A stretch of DNA of 64,000 bases from Siphonodentalium dalli (lineage: Eukaryota; Mollusca; Scaphopoda; Gadilida; Siphonodentaliidae): positions 103,561,319 through 103,625,318 of the forward strand of contig CP136066.1 in the NCBI GenBank assembly GCA_032622095.1. Direction: 5' to 3'. A program made the translations under genes and the position numbers. Shown here piece by piece: positions 1 through 11,789 of this stretch (positions within the stretch are counted from its first letter, which is position 1; every line of letters begins with the position of its first letter). The notes under the pieces are model-generated. The model saw only the letters and a program-made list of their open reading frames with translations, did not search any database and had not been told where the DNA came from.

Positions 1-1589
1 CTGTTGGCCTCTCTCTATCATATAAATACTTTTTCTAAAAACCCTTAAACCAACTCGACGTGCGATTTCCCTGCGCTCCTGTTGCGCAAATTATAGTATA
101 AAAAGTGCGTCTATTTCAGACAAAGTTCAAACAGTAAATATGACCAGACAAGACATAGAAACCGCTAATCTCATTACCAATATAACAAAACCAGTCGAAC
201 ATGATTGCCTTTCAAAGCAATAACACCGGGCATCAGGTTACGGACAGTCACAGGCACACACACCATGGATAAATACACGGTCAAAAAACGGCTGTTGTTT
301 TGTACGGTTATATCTGGCATATACCATGGTTATATATAAACGGGCTACGAGCATCTGACCGTGGTGTCCTCAAAATCTCAATGTAAAACCCAATTGTCGT
401 CTTTATTTTTTCGAACTAATGTTTTTATGATGTTCATGTTATAATGTCTGAAGTATACGCAGTTGTAAATAAATAAATAGTTCTTTATTGGTGTGACGGA
501 TTAATCGCGATAAACAAAATGACATTCGCTCCGATCCGACAAGGTGGGCTACTGCTTATATTCCGTGTGTAAGAATCATGTTTTGTGATGCTATTTGGAT
601 ATATAATTTATGAGAATATGTGTAACGCTTTGAACAAGAGTATCCTGTATTCCCACCATATATATCCACACTATGCAGAGGGTTTCACATCACTTTAACC
701 TGGGCAACGCCGGGTAACCCTGCTAGTATCAAATAAAGACAACTATATATAATAAGTAATTATTGTCCAATTGCGAAACTTGAAACGCCCATATGCATGT
801 TATTAACAACCGAAGATCATGCCTGAACTGTACCATCTAAAACACACGGAGACGCTAAATATATGTCGAAATCACAAAGAAACAGTCTTTCAAAGTCAAA
901 ATCTTCCTTCTTAGGGCCAGTCGGGATTTGCTTTTTTAAATGAATTTTACTTCATAGCAGACCTCATAGCAGTCATGTAAACCTGAAACAAACGGAACAT
1001 AAATCGAACACGTACACTACTGTTGTCTTTCTGCGCATTCATATTTAGGTTGAAAATAGTTCCGGAGCCTCGTTATGATTCAGACATTGATGATATGAAA
1101 TCTTATCACGATACCATCATGATCCGCGGAAAACCATCGCCGAATAATAGTGGTATTTAGGGTAATAAATAGCATGGAGATGTTATGGGCGCAAGAGACA
1201 AATAACGACCCATATTGAACTGCATTAAAATTTTGCTCAGTATATATACGCTCAGTAACCGGAATACAGAGAAGGAACCTAATCACGAAGATTACCACAC
1301 ACGTGTTGTTCCACAATTTTGAAACAAAACACAATGTGGTTGTGATAGCTGAAACAACCTATATAGTTGAACATAACACTGAATGCCAGTAATATGTAAA
1401 ATAAAAGGTCGGCCGACCACAGTGTCCCCCAACAACGTGGCAAGTCGATGCCGCTTTGTTAATGAAATTAAAAAAAAATGTTGAAATGTTCTAAGTCGAA
1501 AGGGTTAATAATTCCGTAAACAAAAATTATTTCCGTCATCTATATACATGTTGCACATCTGCAATATGTGGGTAACAATACTCTGAAGT
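1..1589. other. Unassigned AT-rich sequence
   Basis: No exon, RNA gene or clear repeat boundary was recognised. Open frames are short and lack conserved motifs. It lies downstream of the 3' end of the TMEM179-like gene, which is transcribed leftwards and stops at 5120. Confidence 0.4.
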
Positions 1590-2225
1590 TTCAAATATCT
1601 ACGATCAAAACTGGAGGAGTTGATTACACCATGAAGGTACCCTCATACAGAAAATTATAAAAAAAACTTTCAAAGTCGAAAGGCCCATAACACTGGGAAA
1701 AATCATTGGATCAAACTCAAATTCGAACTTGTCCTGTATTTTGATATGAACGCCCCACAAAAAAAACTGAATTTTCAATTGAACAGTCCAAACTTGAGTT
1801 ATCATCCGGAAACCAAAGAAAAAAGAAGAAAATTTTATTTTCTAAGTCGAAAAAAGTCCATAACTCCAGGAAAAATCATCAGATCAAACTCAAATTCGAA
1901 CTCAACCTGTATCTTGATATGACTGATTAACACAAAAACGGTATTTGCAATTAAAGGATCCAAACTTGAGATATCATCCGGAAACCGAAAAAGTGAGAAA
2001 TTTTCAAAGTAAGAAAAAGAAAATAACTCCATAACAGAACATCGGATCAAACCCAGAATTGCAGAGCACCTGTGTTCTTGGTTGAGACACCATCGTACCA
2101 AGTTTCAATCAAATCGGATGATTATTACTGGAGTTATAACTCCGGACGGACGGACGGACACACGGACGTGCGGACGGAGCTGATTACAATAGTCCCCCGA
2201 AAATAAATTTTACGGGGGACAATTA
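1590..2225. repeat. Interspersed repeat with internal modules and a hairpin tail
   Basis: Three diverged modules follow one another near 1660, 1840 and 1995. Each has an AAGTCGAAA-like block, then 'CATAACNCNRGGAAAAATCAT', then 'TCAAACTCAAATTCGAACT' (or a decayed version). The tail has a CGGA-rich tract (2142-2180) and a 29-bp imperfect palindrome (2192-2220) of GTCCCCCG / CGGGGGAC around an AT core. This layout is common in non-autonomous repeats of marine invertebrates. The superfamily cannot be told from the sequence. Confidence 0.6.
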
Positions 2226-2909
2226 ACTGGGATATAATAATAATAATTAAAACACACGTGGTATTTATGTTAGTCGCCTTTCATTGATTTATCTCTAAAA
2301 TTTTATAATCGTGCGCTATATGCAACAAACATTCAGTTGAGTTCCCCGGTAGAAAGTAGCGAGCTTGCATATTGTTTGCAAAATTGATAAAGAGTGTTCA
2401 TACAATTAAATTACCCAAATAGGCAATATATAAAGAGCGTTATTCTACAACGGCGTCGTATAATTAGTTATATTATTAAATTGATTGCACACGCTTTGAC
2501 AAGAGTGTCCGAATTAACTAAATATATGGTATAGGTCGGTACTAATACACCATGGTACTAAATATATGTGCCAGAACTCCACATAGAATAGTGCACCTGT
2601 AACTGTAGCCAACATATCATCGCAAAAATAGACTCTTAATCGACCTATATAACAGACATAGGTTCATATTGGACTTATGTGTTTCGGAAATGAGCCCATA
2701 GTGGACTTGTGCCCATTATTATGTTGGATGGGTCGGACAACAGTGAAACACATTATAAAGAGCGTACATCAGGTTTATTCGTTTATTTTCCAGCTTGTTC
2801 TTGTGAAAATATGCGCAATACGGGGTTATTTCATATTGAAATAGTCGCATATAGGGTTGTTTTAATAACCAGCGTTTAGATCCATTAAGGGTTTATTTCA
2901 AATCTAAAT
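2226..2909. other. Unassigned AT-rich sequence
   Basis: No gene seen. It contains two copies of the dispersed word ATAAAGAGCGT (near 2441 and 2757), which recurs elsewhere in the window, and nothing else that can be named. Confidence 0.4.
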
Positions 2910-3995
2910 AATGCTAATATGAGCTTATTTCAGTCACATGAAATAAGTTCACTATGAGCTTATTTCGGCGAGAACCGGCTGTTGTAGCATATGCACAGAT
3001 ACATAGGGCTTATTTCAGATTTAAACAAGTGCACCCCCGCCAAAGTGGCTTTCCGCTGAGGTTTATTCATTTTTCTGATGTGGCTTAATTTCGAAAGATG
3101 TCTTAGTTTGGACTGTGATGACTGCAAAAATTTTGAAATTTGTTCATATTTGTTTGAGTTATCAATTCTGACAAACATAAATCTCGAAAAATTGACAATC
3201 TGAGGTTGATAATTCAGACAGAATGAAAATTCAAACAACGTCATTGGGCAGTGTTTTGAAAGTATTCGTAACGGCAAACCTCCATACCAAATTGCATTCA
3301 GATCCGATAACCCATGGCTGAGATATCTTCACGAACGGACAAAAAGATATAATTTCCAGATACACAAAGAAGGGTAACTCTAAAATGGAAAACGTGAACA
3401 ACGCCATGTGTCCCTTTTTTGAAAGCAGTCGTGATGGTGAACCTCCATATACACTTTCATTTAGATCATATCACCATTGGTTGAGATATATGCATGGACG
3501 GACACAATCCAAATATCCAGATAAACAAGATGGTTGCTGGCGGCCGTGATTTAAAACATTTTTTGGAAAACAGTTGAGATCTGCCATCTAGAGGCCACCC
3601 CAAAGATTCAGATGAAGTTTGGTGAAAATCGGATGAGGGATATGGCTTGTAGGGTGTACCGAAGGACTTAGTCATGTAAAGAGTAAAATCCATTTCACAA
3701 TAAGTCCATTACTCAATCAGGGCCGTAACTCCGAAAAATTTAAATGGACGAACCCCGCTGATTTTTAATACCCCCCCCCCCATGTTGGTTCATCAACACA
3801 CCGAAGTTAATTAAAATCCGACTGACGATGAACAAGATATAGAGCTTCAAAGTTGTTACAGATGGACGGAACCCATTCCTATTATACCCCCGCCAAACTT
3901 CGTTTGCGTGGGATAATAATGCCAATATGAGCCTATTTCAGTCCTATGAAATATGTTCACAATGAGCTTATTTCTCAATTTCTGCGAGAACGGGC
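2910..3995. repeat. Composite repeat flanked by about 75-bp direct repeats
   Basis: The segment at 2910-2983 recurs in direct orientation at 3917-3995 (shared words include ATGAGCTTATTTC and TTTCAGTC). Inside are two internal CCCCCGCCAAA sites (about 3034 and 3889) and modules of the type 'agatccgataaccatggctgagatat...acggac'. The module near 3660 (GACTTAGTCATGTAAAGAGT) is related to the modules at 49.0-49.9 kb. It could be a short retroelement with terminal direct repeats, or a duplication across which another repeat inserted. Confidence 0.5.
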
Positions 3996-4080
3996 TGCAT
4001 ATTAGATCATGAAATTAATCTATACTCTGTCTAACGCCCGTAGAGATCATATTCCACCAGTACAAAACCTTGGAACTTTT

Positions 4081-4450
4081 TGAAGTTTTGAAAGGAAACC
4101 TTATAAAGTCGAAAAAATAACATGGGGAATATATTTCTTAGTTATTATCTGTTCCTTAATAATGTACTTTACTGTATATAGGTGAAGGTCCCAACTCGAA
4201 ATTTCACGATCAAAGCGAATTTTTGAGAGATTTTGCTTTGCGTTGCTGACAATTATAGCATTTCTCCTGGCTGGGTAAATAATTCAATGTTTATTGCGAT
4301 ATCGGCTCACAAAAGACATAGAAAAACATGCAATTTTGATTTGGGACATTCACCTATTGTGAAGTACATAATTAAGGAACAGATAATATCTGAGAAATAT
4401 CTTCCCCGCGTTATTGTTTCGACTTTATAAGGTTCCCTGTCAAAACTTCA
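4081..4450. repeat. Foldback (palindromic) repeat
   Basis: TGAAGTTTTG at 4081 pairs with CAAAACTTCA ending at 4450, and the arms stay complementary inward (for example CCTTATAAAGTCGAAA with TTTCGACTTTATAAGG). Each arm is roughly 130 bp and the centre near 4265 is unpaired. A diverged relative of the left arm lies at about 42120-42230. It is a MITE-like foldback with no coding capacity. The small open frame across it is not considered a gene. Confidence 0.7.
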
Positions 4451-5119
4451 GGTATATAATATGCATGTTAAAAATGTTTTTTCGACTGGCTATGTTATCA
4501 GACAGTCGTCGTTATCTGACTAACTTGTGGAAAATAACTTCAATAATAAATTCAACTTTGGTCTGCCCACTTATAGAATAAGTCAGATTCCTATGAGAAC
4601 TTGTGAATTAAAGATTTAATCGGTCTCAAAGGTGTTACATATATATAGGCACATGTATGTACACAAGAAGATATATATATACATACTTACGTTCAATTAT
4701 GTATACACATCTACGGATTCATGTTTTTTTTTATACTGATAGTATTTGACATTATAGTACATATACAGTAATGAAAAATTGTTCACCGAGAGTTCACAAG
4801 CTATTGTAAATAATATTTTTTACATAAATGAAGATTGGCATAAATTGACAAACATGAATATTAAATTAGCATTATATACAATGGAACCACAATGTGTGGT
4901 ACACAGCTACCTGAAAATAAGACATTTATAATACAATAATTTGACTCCTCATATATTCTCTATACCTGTATTTATAAGGTGATGATAATAAATAATTGAA
5001 TTGATGTTGGGTCTATTCAATCTGCTAAATCGGCTCACTGAGAAATGCACTTTACCGACCTAGCCACAGAGGGTCATCCCCTCCAGGTCACGGTGATATT
5101 TTCTTGATATATTCATCTA
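4451..5119 (-). other. Probable 3' untranslated / downstream region of the TMEM179-like gene
   Basis: The stop codon of the last exon is at 5120-5122 on the minus strand. No canonical AATAAA was identified with confidence just downstream on that strand, so the transcript end is not placed. The rest is AT-rich without other features. Confidence 0.35.
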
Positions 5120-5272
5120 TTAGACTAAAATATTCGTGTCATTATCTGTGGAGGTTTTCACTGTAGATCCTTTACAACATGGCGATAAACATCCAATCTT
5201 CGGCATATACCATGTGCATATGGACACACCAACAAGAGTTATCCACAATACTAGGGATATCCACGCAGCACC
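5120..5272 (-). CDS. TMEM179-like protein, last coding exon (fourth transmembrane helix and C-tail)
   Basis: The exon follows an acceptor ending TTTATTTTCAG and is read in phase 0: 50 codons and a TAA stop. It begins with a hydrophobic helix (GAAWISLVLWITLVGVSI) followed by a short polar tail with a Cys-rich GCLSPCC segment. In the TMEM179 family (four-helix membrane proteins related in layout to claudins and of poorly known function) the last helix has the same pattern and is preceded by a Phe-Tyr pair ten residues before its first Trp. That spacing is kept here across the junction with the exon at 8528-8585. Assignment comes from remembered family pattern, helix order and splice phase, not from a database search. 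Confidence 0.68.
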   Translation of the reverse strand, partial: GAAWISLVLWITLVGVSICTWYMPKIGCLSPCCKGSTVKTSTDNDTNILV

Positions 5273-5494
5273 CTGAAAATAAACAGATATTTGTTAAAGA
5301 CATATTGAGTGTTTATTTCTGAGAATCAAACTCACAAGTCAATACCCAGCATTTATTCACTAAAAGAATGCTGTATTTAACGAATAACCATATGATGGAA
5401 CAATTGCAACGTATGCCAGACTATCTATATAAGAGCATGCACTGGCTTACAAGATCAAGGTAAATATTGTTAGGCCAATGCATTATCTATTATG
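5273..5494 (-). other. Intron start (3.25-kb intron of TMEM179-like gene)
   Basis: Acceptor side of the last intron. Nothing recognised before the tandem/inverted repeat at 5495. Confidence 0.4.
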
Positions 5495-5711
5495 AATGGC
5501 AAACAGACGCTCTTTATAGAGATGCGTCAAAAACAAACGCTCATTAAATAATCACTTGATTAACCCCCGCCGTGCCTTTGCGGTGATTTGAGATTGGAGA
5601 ACGGGTGCTCTGAGCTTCTCTAAACCTTGACCACGGTCATGTCGGTGAGATTTGACACTTACATAGGAAGTTTGAGCTCAATCTTTACACGCGTTTTGGA
5701 TTCTATGAAGT

Positions 5712-5742
<31 letters not shown>

Positions 5743-6396
5743 CGAAGTGGCAAACAGACGCTCTTTATAGAGATGCGTCAAAAACAAACGCTCATTAAAT
5801 AATCACTTGATTAACCCCCGCCGTGCCTTTGCGGTGATTTGAGATTGGAGAACGGGTGCTCTGAGCTTCTCTAAACCTTGACCACGGTCGTGTCGGTGAG
5901 ATTTGACACTTACATAGGAAGTTTGAGCTCAATCTTTACACGCGTTTTGGATTCTATGAAGTACACACACACACACACATATATACGTGGCAAACAGACG
6001 CTCTTTATAGAGATGCGTCAAAAACAAACGCTCATTAAATAATCACTTGATTAACCCCCGCCGTGCCTTTGCGGTGATTTGAGATTGGAGAACGGGTGCT
6101 CTGAGCTTCTCTAAACCTTGACCACGGTCGTGTCGGTGAGATTTGACACTTGAGACTTCGTATATATGTGTGTGTGTGTACTTCATAGAATCCAAAACGC
6201 GTGTAAAGATTGAGCTCAAACTTCCTATGTAAGTGTCAAATCTCACCGACACGACCGTGGTCAAGGTTTAGAGAAGCTCAGAGCACCCGTTCTCCAATCT
6301 CAAATCACCGCAAAGGCACGGCGGGGGTTAATCAAGTGATTATTTAATGAGCGTTTGTTTTTGACGCATCTCTATAAAGAGCGTCTGTTTGCCATT
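5495..6396. mobile_element. TIR element with three tandem units and one inverted unit
   Basis: AATGGCAAACAGACGCTC starts at 5495 and its reverse complement ends at 6396. Three direct units of about 245 bp (starting 5495, 5747 and 5987, the last cut short near 6150) are followed by one unit in the opposite orientation (about 6151-6396). Each contains ACGCTCTTTATAGAGATGCG, a CCCCGCCGTGCCTTTGCGG hairpin and a CA microsatellite. Units are nearly identical, so the amplification looks recent. A diverged relative lies at about 57440-57610. No target duplication was found and no coding capacity is present. Confidence 0.75.
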
Positions 6397-6930
6397 CAAC
6401 GTTATTTGCATCTGCAGAGAGATATACGGAACATACATTAAATTTAAAAAACATTTGTTTCTGACCAACCCTGCGAGCACGGATGGCGCGCTTTGTTTTT
6501 ACAGTATATAGTTATATACCGAAATCATCCCAGATAATCACGAATATAGCATCAGATTTCTCCCCAGATATATCGTTATAAAGCTACTGGAATCTGCCAA
6601 TCTACGGGAAATTCCAGGGAATGCCGATTGAGCTCAAACTTGCTACCCACGGGAAGTGTCATATATATGAGTGTGTCCTTTATGGACTCGAACCGATTGA
6701 GCTCAAACTTGCTAAATAAGAAAATAGCCCCCAAGCCGTAAATATCAACAACAACGATATTGCTACCTACGGGGAGCAACGTTATTAGCATCTGCAGAAT
6801 TATGCAGAGAGAAAGTGCTTTCCTATTTTTAGAACGCAACACATGTTTACGTCGCGTTGGTGATTGAGGTTCACAACGGGGTTAATTGACTGTCCGCTCT
6901 TTGCGACGATGAGGTTCACGGCGGGGACTA
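6397..6930. repeat. Dispersed repeat related to 57190-57300
   Basis: The stretch 'CCTTTATGGACTCGAACCGA' plus TTGAGCTCAAACTTGCTA near 6677-6714 recurs as reverse complement at about 57230-57280. A second internal copy of CGATTGAGCTCAAACTTGCTACC lies near 6625. The segment GTTATTTGCATCTGCAGA recurs at 6401 and 6781. No gene. Confidence 0.5.
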
Positions 6931-6965
6931 TTGACCAACACTCACAATTTCGTCTTTTGCATCAG

Positions 6966-7335
6966 ATACCAACACCTCGACCGATCGGGACGAAACTTGG
7001 TACGTGAGTGTAGTTTGACCAGGTGGTCGTCGCTGTCGTATTGGCGAGCCCGTGCGACGCCCGTGCAGCGCATGCGCAGACGAGATATCGGAAACGGGTG
7101 GAGCTATCGACTTGAAATTTGGTATGTGAATGTATCTTGCGCCGGGTACACATTTTATCGGGTCGCCGAGCCCGTGCGACGCCAGCTTCGCGCATGCGCA
7201 GACCAGATCTCGGAAACGGGTGGAGCTACCGGGTACAAATTTTTCTTATTGAAACGCGTGGAGCTAAAAATTAAAAATATATATATAAAAAAATGTCATG
7301 TTTCGGACAAGCCGCCGGTGGCGGGCTAACCTGCT
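6966..7335. repeat. Interspersed repeat, two tandem modules of about 125 bp
   Basis: Modules starting near 6978 and 7109 share GCGAGCCCGTGCGACGCC (or a variant), CGCATGCGCAGAC and TCGGAAACGGGTGGAGCTA. The 3' part, GTCATGTTTCNGACNNGCCG...GCGGGCTAACCTGCTAG, recurs inverted at 56930-56990. The 132-codon open frame across it is translated repeat. Confidence 0.6.
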
Positions 7336-8350
7336 AGTCTATTATATATTTTGGAAGATCTGTGTGTGTGTGTGTGTATCTGTGTGTGTGTGTGTTCGCG
7401 ATGAACTCGAAAACGGCCCAGCCGATTTCGATGAAACTTGGTATGTGGGGGTATTTTCGGCCGGGGGGTGGCATGGGCCTATTAATTTGCCTGTGCGACG
7501 TGACCTTGAAATCGGGTCAATTCAAGGTCAAATCGCCAATTTTGATGGGATTTCGACGAAATTTGATACATGGGGGTACTTTTATCAACTGAGTGTTTTG
7601 GACGGGTAAAATCGTGCCCCCGACCTGACCTTGACCTTCAAAATAATAAATTCAAAGTCAAAACGGGTAAAACCGGATGGATTTCGACGGGCACGTTTGT
7701 CGGGTACTTTCGTCCGGGCAGTGTTTTGGACTGGCCAAATCGTGACCCCACTTGACCTTCAAAATGGACAATTCAAGGTCAAAGCCCGGACGAAGTCGGG
7801 TCACCTTCTAGTCTATTATATATTTTGGAAGATCTGTCTGTGTATCTGTCTGTGTGTGTGTGTTCGCGATGAACTCGAAAACGGCCGACCCGATTTCGAT
7901 GAAACTTGGTATGTGGGGGTATTTTCGGCCGGGGGGTGGCATAGGCATATTAATTTCCCCGTGCGACGTGACCTTGATCTTTAAATTGGGTCATTTCAAG
8001 GTCAAACGCCCGAATATCACGGGATTTCGATGAAACTTGGTATGTGGGGATACTTTCGTATGGGGAGTCTCACAATCATATCCATTTGCCCGTGCGACGT
8101 GACATTGACCTTGAAATCGGGTCAATTCAAGGTCAAATCGCCAATTGTGATGGGATTTCGATGAAATATCATACATAGGGTTACTTTTGTCCACTGAGTG
8201 TTTTGGACGGGTCAAATCGTGACCCCGACCTGGATTTCGACGGGTACTTTTGTGTTTTGGACGGGTCAAATCGTTACCCCACCTGACCGTGACCTTCAAA
8301 ATGGTCAATTCAAGGTCCAAGCCCGGACGAAGTCGGGTCACCTTCTAGTC
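7333..8350. repeat. Two tandem copies of a roughly 0.5-kb interspersed repeat
   Basis: Each copy starts with CTAGTCTATTATATATTTTG (7333 and 7805) followed by a TG microsatellite and CGATGAACTCGAAAACGGCC, continues with GATTTCGATGAAACTTGGTATG and 'GACCTTGACCTTCAAAATGG'-type modules, and ends with CGGACGAAGTCGGGTCACCTTCTAGTC (7787-7813 and 8324-8350). The CCTTCTAGTCT tail/head junction shows they are arrayed head to tail. Family unknown. Confidence 0.65.
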
Positions 8351-8527
8351 TTATATATGCGACTCGCATATATAAGAGAATGCATTGGCACAGGGTTTTC
8401 GCAAACATTCAAAAGCTCCAGTCTTAAAAGGGTTAATGAATTACACAAATCTCACTGCGTATATGAAGTAAACCGTGAGTTATGTGCATTTTATAAGTAG
8501 TTTATCGTTCATGCCTTGACACACTAC
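8351..8527 (-). other. Intron sequence
   Basis: Between the repeat pair and the small exon. On the minus strand it begins with the donor GTAGTG next to the exon ending at 8528. Confidence 0.4.
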
Positions 8528-8585
8528 AGCCCTTTGCGACGAAATGCTATAAAAAACGCGCCAATTATTACACCAACACGATTCA
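8528..8585 (-). CDS. TMEM179-like protein, 58-bp internal coding exon
   Basis: On the minus strand an acceptor (AATTATATGCAG) precedes 58 bp, followed by donor GTAGTG. The upstream exon ends with two bases of a codon and the downstream exon starts in phase 0. This exon supplies one base plus 19 codons, which is exactly the phase change needed. It encodes ESCWCNNWRVFYSISSQRA. The FY pair sits ten residues before the Trp of the next exon, the spacing I recall for TMEM179 before its fourth helix. The exon was found by searching for this phase and motif, so the evidence is good but not independent. A transcript would settle it. Confidence 0.55.
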
Positions 8586-9715
8586 CTGCATATAATTCTG
8601 GTGTTTCTTTAATTCGGATTCGCCCGAAGTTTTCCCGGAATCCGGATTAATGATATAGATACGCCCATATAAAATAATGTGTCCTGATAATTTTGATGTA
8701 AAATAACTCTCCAGTGGAGTAACTCTATGTACATGTATGAGATGATGTCTACCTGGTAAATATTTGGTACATATTTTAAAGGCACTCAATCCGATTCGAT
8801 TGTCCCCATATCATCAGATTCAAAAAATATTTTTTTTTATTTTGAAATGCCGCTTCAGTTATCAGAATCGATTAATTGTCAAAAAATAATGCTAACCACA
8901 GTCAACTATATATAAAATTGCCCAAAACCTGTTATTAATCAACATTTTGTTCACCGAAATTTTGCCGGTTTGTCAAATATCTGACACAAAAAAGCCACTT
9001 AATTTTAGAATTATCTATCTCCATCCGCAATTTGGTCCGAGACCGACTTCTGGTAGACTTTTACTGGGCCACTTAATATTATTGGGGGTGAAAAATAATA
9101 GATTTCAGAAATCGATATCTGATCACTCTTGAGCTTTGATGGGTGGGTGGGTTCCTCGACTCGAATCAAATAATTTTTACGACCGAAGCAAAGGAAATAG
9201 TAATTTGCGAGCATTAATTCGGATGATGCATCTTTAAATATGGATTCAGGGTTCCAGACCTCAATTTGAAACAACGACATAACGCATCTGATTTAACATA
9301 GCTTTAAACAACGACATAACACACCTGATTTAACATAGCTTTCTGCTTTGTTCTGTATAACAAATATTGAAAGCAAAATATGATATGTAAATTGGACCAA
9401 AGAATATCATTTTGATATTAAAAAAATTGTTTTGGCGTCCCTCTAAAACATCGCAAATCTATGAAATAAATGCATAGAAAATGCAATATCTAACAAAATA
9501 GCATTTTTCTTGTAGCACTTCTTGTTCCAAACATGTTATTTTATACAATGGAATCTAAATAAACAGTAAAATTGCTTTCGCAAAAATTGGTCTGGAACCG
9601 TGATTATCTTTTGTAACTGGAATATAGTTTTGTCACGCGAACATATTTGTTTGGGACATATTGATTGTAAGTGACGGATAATTACATTGCGTAAAGACGT
9701 TGCACATATTCGTTT
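8586..9715 (-). other. Intron sequence (part of the 9.5-kb intron)
   Basis: No gene or named repeat recognised. A 30-bp segment AACGACATAACGCAYCTGATTTAACATAGCTT is duplicated in tandem near 9272-9342 (split here only for description). Confidence 0.35.
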
Positions 9716-10069
9716 GAAGGGGAACTATACACTAAATCCGGCCATTTATGGGACCATCTCCTTTTGTACTCAACAGAATCTATGCAACAAATGAATGAAT
9801 TTGAGCCATAGATTAGTGCAAAATTAAACTCATGCGCTCCATGCACGATGCAGACAACATGGTAATTATAATGAAAATGAATTTATGACTCCAATCATAA
9901 ATTCATTTTCATTATAATTACCATGTTGTTTGCATCGTTCACAGGTCACATGAGTGTATTTTGCTCTCATTCGTGGCTCAAATTCATTCATTTGTTGCAT
10001 ATATTCTGTTGAGTATAAAAGGAGATGGTCCCATAAATGACTGGATTTAAGGTACAGTCCCCCTTTAAA
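9716..10069. mobile_element. Foldback MITE, near-perfect 350-bp palindrome
   Basis: The left arm starting at about 9716 (AAGGGGAACTATACACTAAA) pairs with the right arm ending TTTAAGGTACAGTCCCCCTT near 10066. The central 31-bp arms (CATGGTAATTATAATGAAAA and onward) are perfectly complementary around a loop of about 6 nt near 9892. Arms are about 170 bp. No exact target duplication could be defined. It sits in an intron of the TMEM179-like gene. Confidence 0.8.
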
Positions 10070-10531
10070 GAGGAATGAAATGAGCTGATATCAGCATAAA
10101 TTATACAATTTAAGATTAAAGCCGCCATGAAAACATGTTAGAACTGATATAGGGTAAAAAGGATATATTTTGAGAAAATTGAAACATTGAGTCACTACAT
10201 TTGAATAATGATCAATATCGGTATAATTTATAAATTCAACTTATACATAATTTGTGTTTTTTGGAGTTAAAAATACATGAACCTGAATTTTTTTTTTATT
10301 GTGCTGGAACTAAAACTTTACTGTCCTACGTGTACATTTGTACCTCGGCAATTGAGAGACATGTATGAAACGAACTGCCGTCGATTCTTTCAAACGTTAT
10401 GTATTGGCCATCGCTGCATCTGCAAATGGAATAAGATTGATATGATTAACATAATCTATATATAATATCACGAAGCGCTCTTTATTCCCTCTGACATTGG
10501 GACAAACAGAAGCAGATGTATAGATCGGCGA
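10070..10531 (-). other. Intron sequence
   Basis: No feature recognised except a GCGCTCTTTATT word near 10473. The short open frames lack motifs. Confidence 0.35.
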
Positions 10532-11171
10532 TTTAAGGACATCATGACCACCGGGATTGATTGAATACAAATTTCTCTGTAGTTTAAAAGCCTCTCAGAG
10601 GTTGTCTTTGGTGCTGTTGTTATATCTGATTTAAATAAACTGAAACTTATCTTATCTTTGACATACTGTATTCCTTTTGGAATATAAAATGGGGTGGAAA
10701 AACACGCTCGTACAGTTTGGAAAATTGTCAATATTCAATAACAATGATATAATGATATACTTTAATACGGAAGCATGGAGTCGCCACATACAAAAATAAA
10801 TTCCACCCCTAAATCGGCGTATATATACGCCGACCATCGGCGTATATACGCCGAACATCGGCGTAAATACGCCGAACATCGGCGAAGTTATGCCAAATAC
10901 CGGCGCATATACGCCGATCATCAGCGTAACTATACGCAGATGGCGATGGTCACATATACATACTATCCGCCTTACCTCAAACCTGACCTTTAAAATATGC
11001 ATTTCTGATAATTAATTTCTGAGAGTCGTCTCTACCTTAGTCAATTGTGACTCAACCTATTTCAATATGATGAGATGCACTGAATAATATCAAAACAGGG
11101 GGTTGGAGACTGATACATTTGTATCAGGGGGCTGAAACATGAATTTCATAGATTTGGGAGCCGAAACCTGC
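10532..11171. repeat. Tandem segmental duplication, copy 1 (640 bp)
   Basis: It starts TTTAAGGACATCATGACCAC and runs to GAGCCGAAACCTGC. The same order of sequence is repeated at 11172-11789. Within it lies a self-complementary array (10813-10940). Confidence 0.75.
10813..10940. repeat. Array of 21-bp self-complementary units
   Basis: Units of the type ATCGGCGTATATACGCCGAAC repeat about six times with decay toward the right. TCGGCGTATATACGCCGA inside each unit is its own reverse complement, so each unit can form a small cruciform. A second array lies at 11439-11555. Confidence 0.8.
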
Positions 11172-11789
11172 TTTAAGGACACCATGCCCACCGGGATTGA
11201 TTGAATACAAATTTCGCTGTAGTTTAAAAGCCTCTCAGAGGTTGTGTTTGATGCTGTTGTTATATCTGATTTAAATAAACTGAAACTTATCTTTGACATA
11301 CTGTATTCCTTTTGGAATATAAAATGGGGTGGAAAAAACACGCTCGTATACAGTTTGGAAAATTGTCAATATTCAATAACAATGATATAATGATATACTT
11401 TAATAAGTCGCCAAATACAGAAATAAATTCCACCCCTAAATCGGCGTATATACGCCGACCATCGGCGTATATACGCCGAACATCGGCGTAAATACGCCGA
11501 ACATCGGCGTAGTTATGCCAAATATGGGCGCATATACAGCGTAACTATACGCCGATGGCGATGGTCACATATACATACTACCCGCCTTACCTCAAACCTG
11601 ACCTTTAAAATATGCATTTCTGATAATTAATTTCTGAGAGTCGTCTCTACCTTAGTCAATTGTGACTAAACCTATTTCAATATGATGAGATGCCCTGAAT
11701 AATATCAAAACAGGGGGTTGGAGACTAATACATTTGTATCAGGGGGCTGAAACACGAATTTCATAGATTTGGGAGCCGAAACCTGCTTT
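11172..11789. repeat. Tandem segmental duplication, copy 2
   Basis: Head-to-tail copy of 10532-11171 with few substitutions. The second 21-bp palindromic array (11439-11555) has fewer intact units than copy 1. Confidence 0.75.

Noticed and set aside
6931-8500. Series of plus-strand frames of 60-132 codons
   Set aside because: They overlap in several frames through tandem interspersed repeats with TG microsatellites; no conserved domain.
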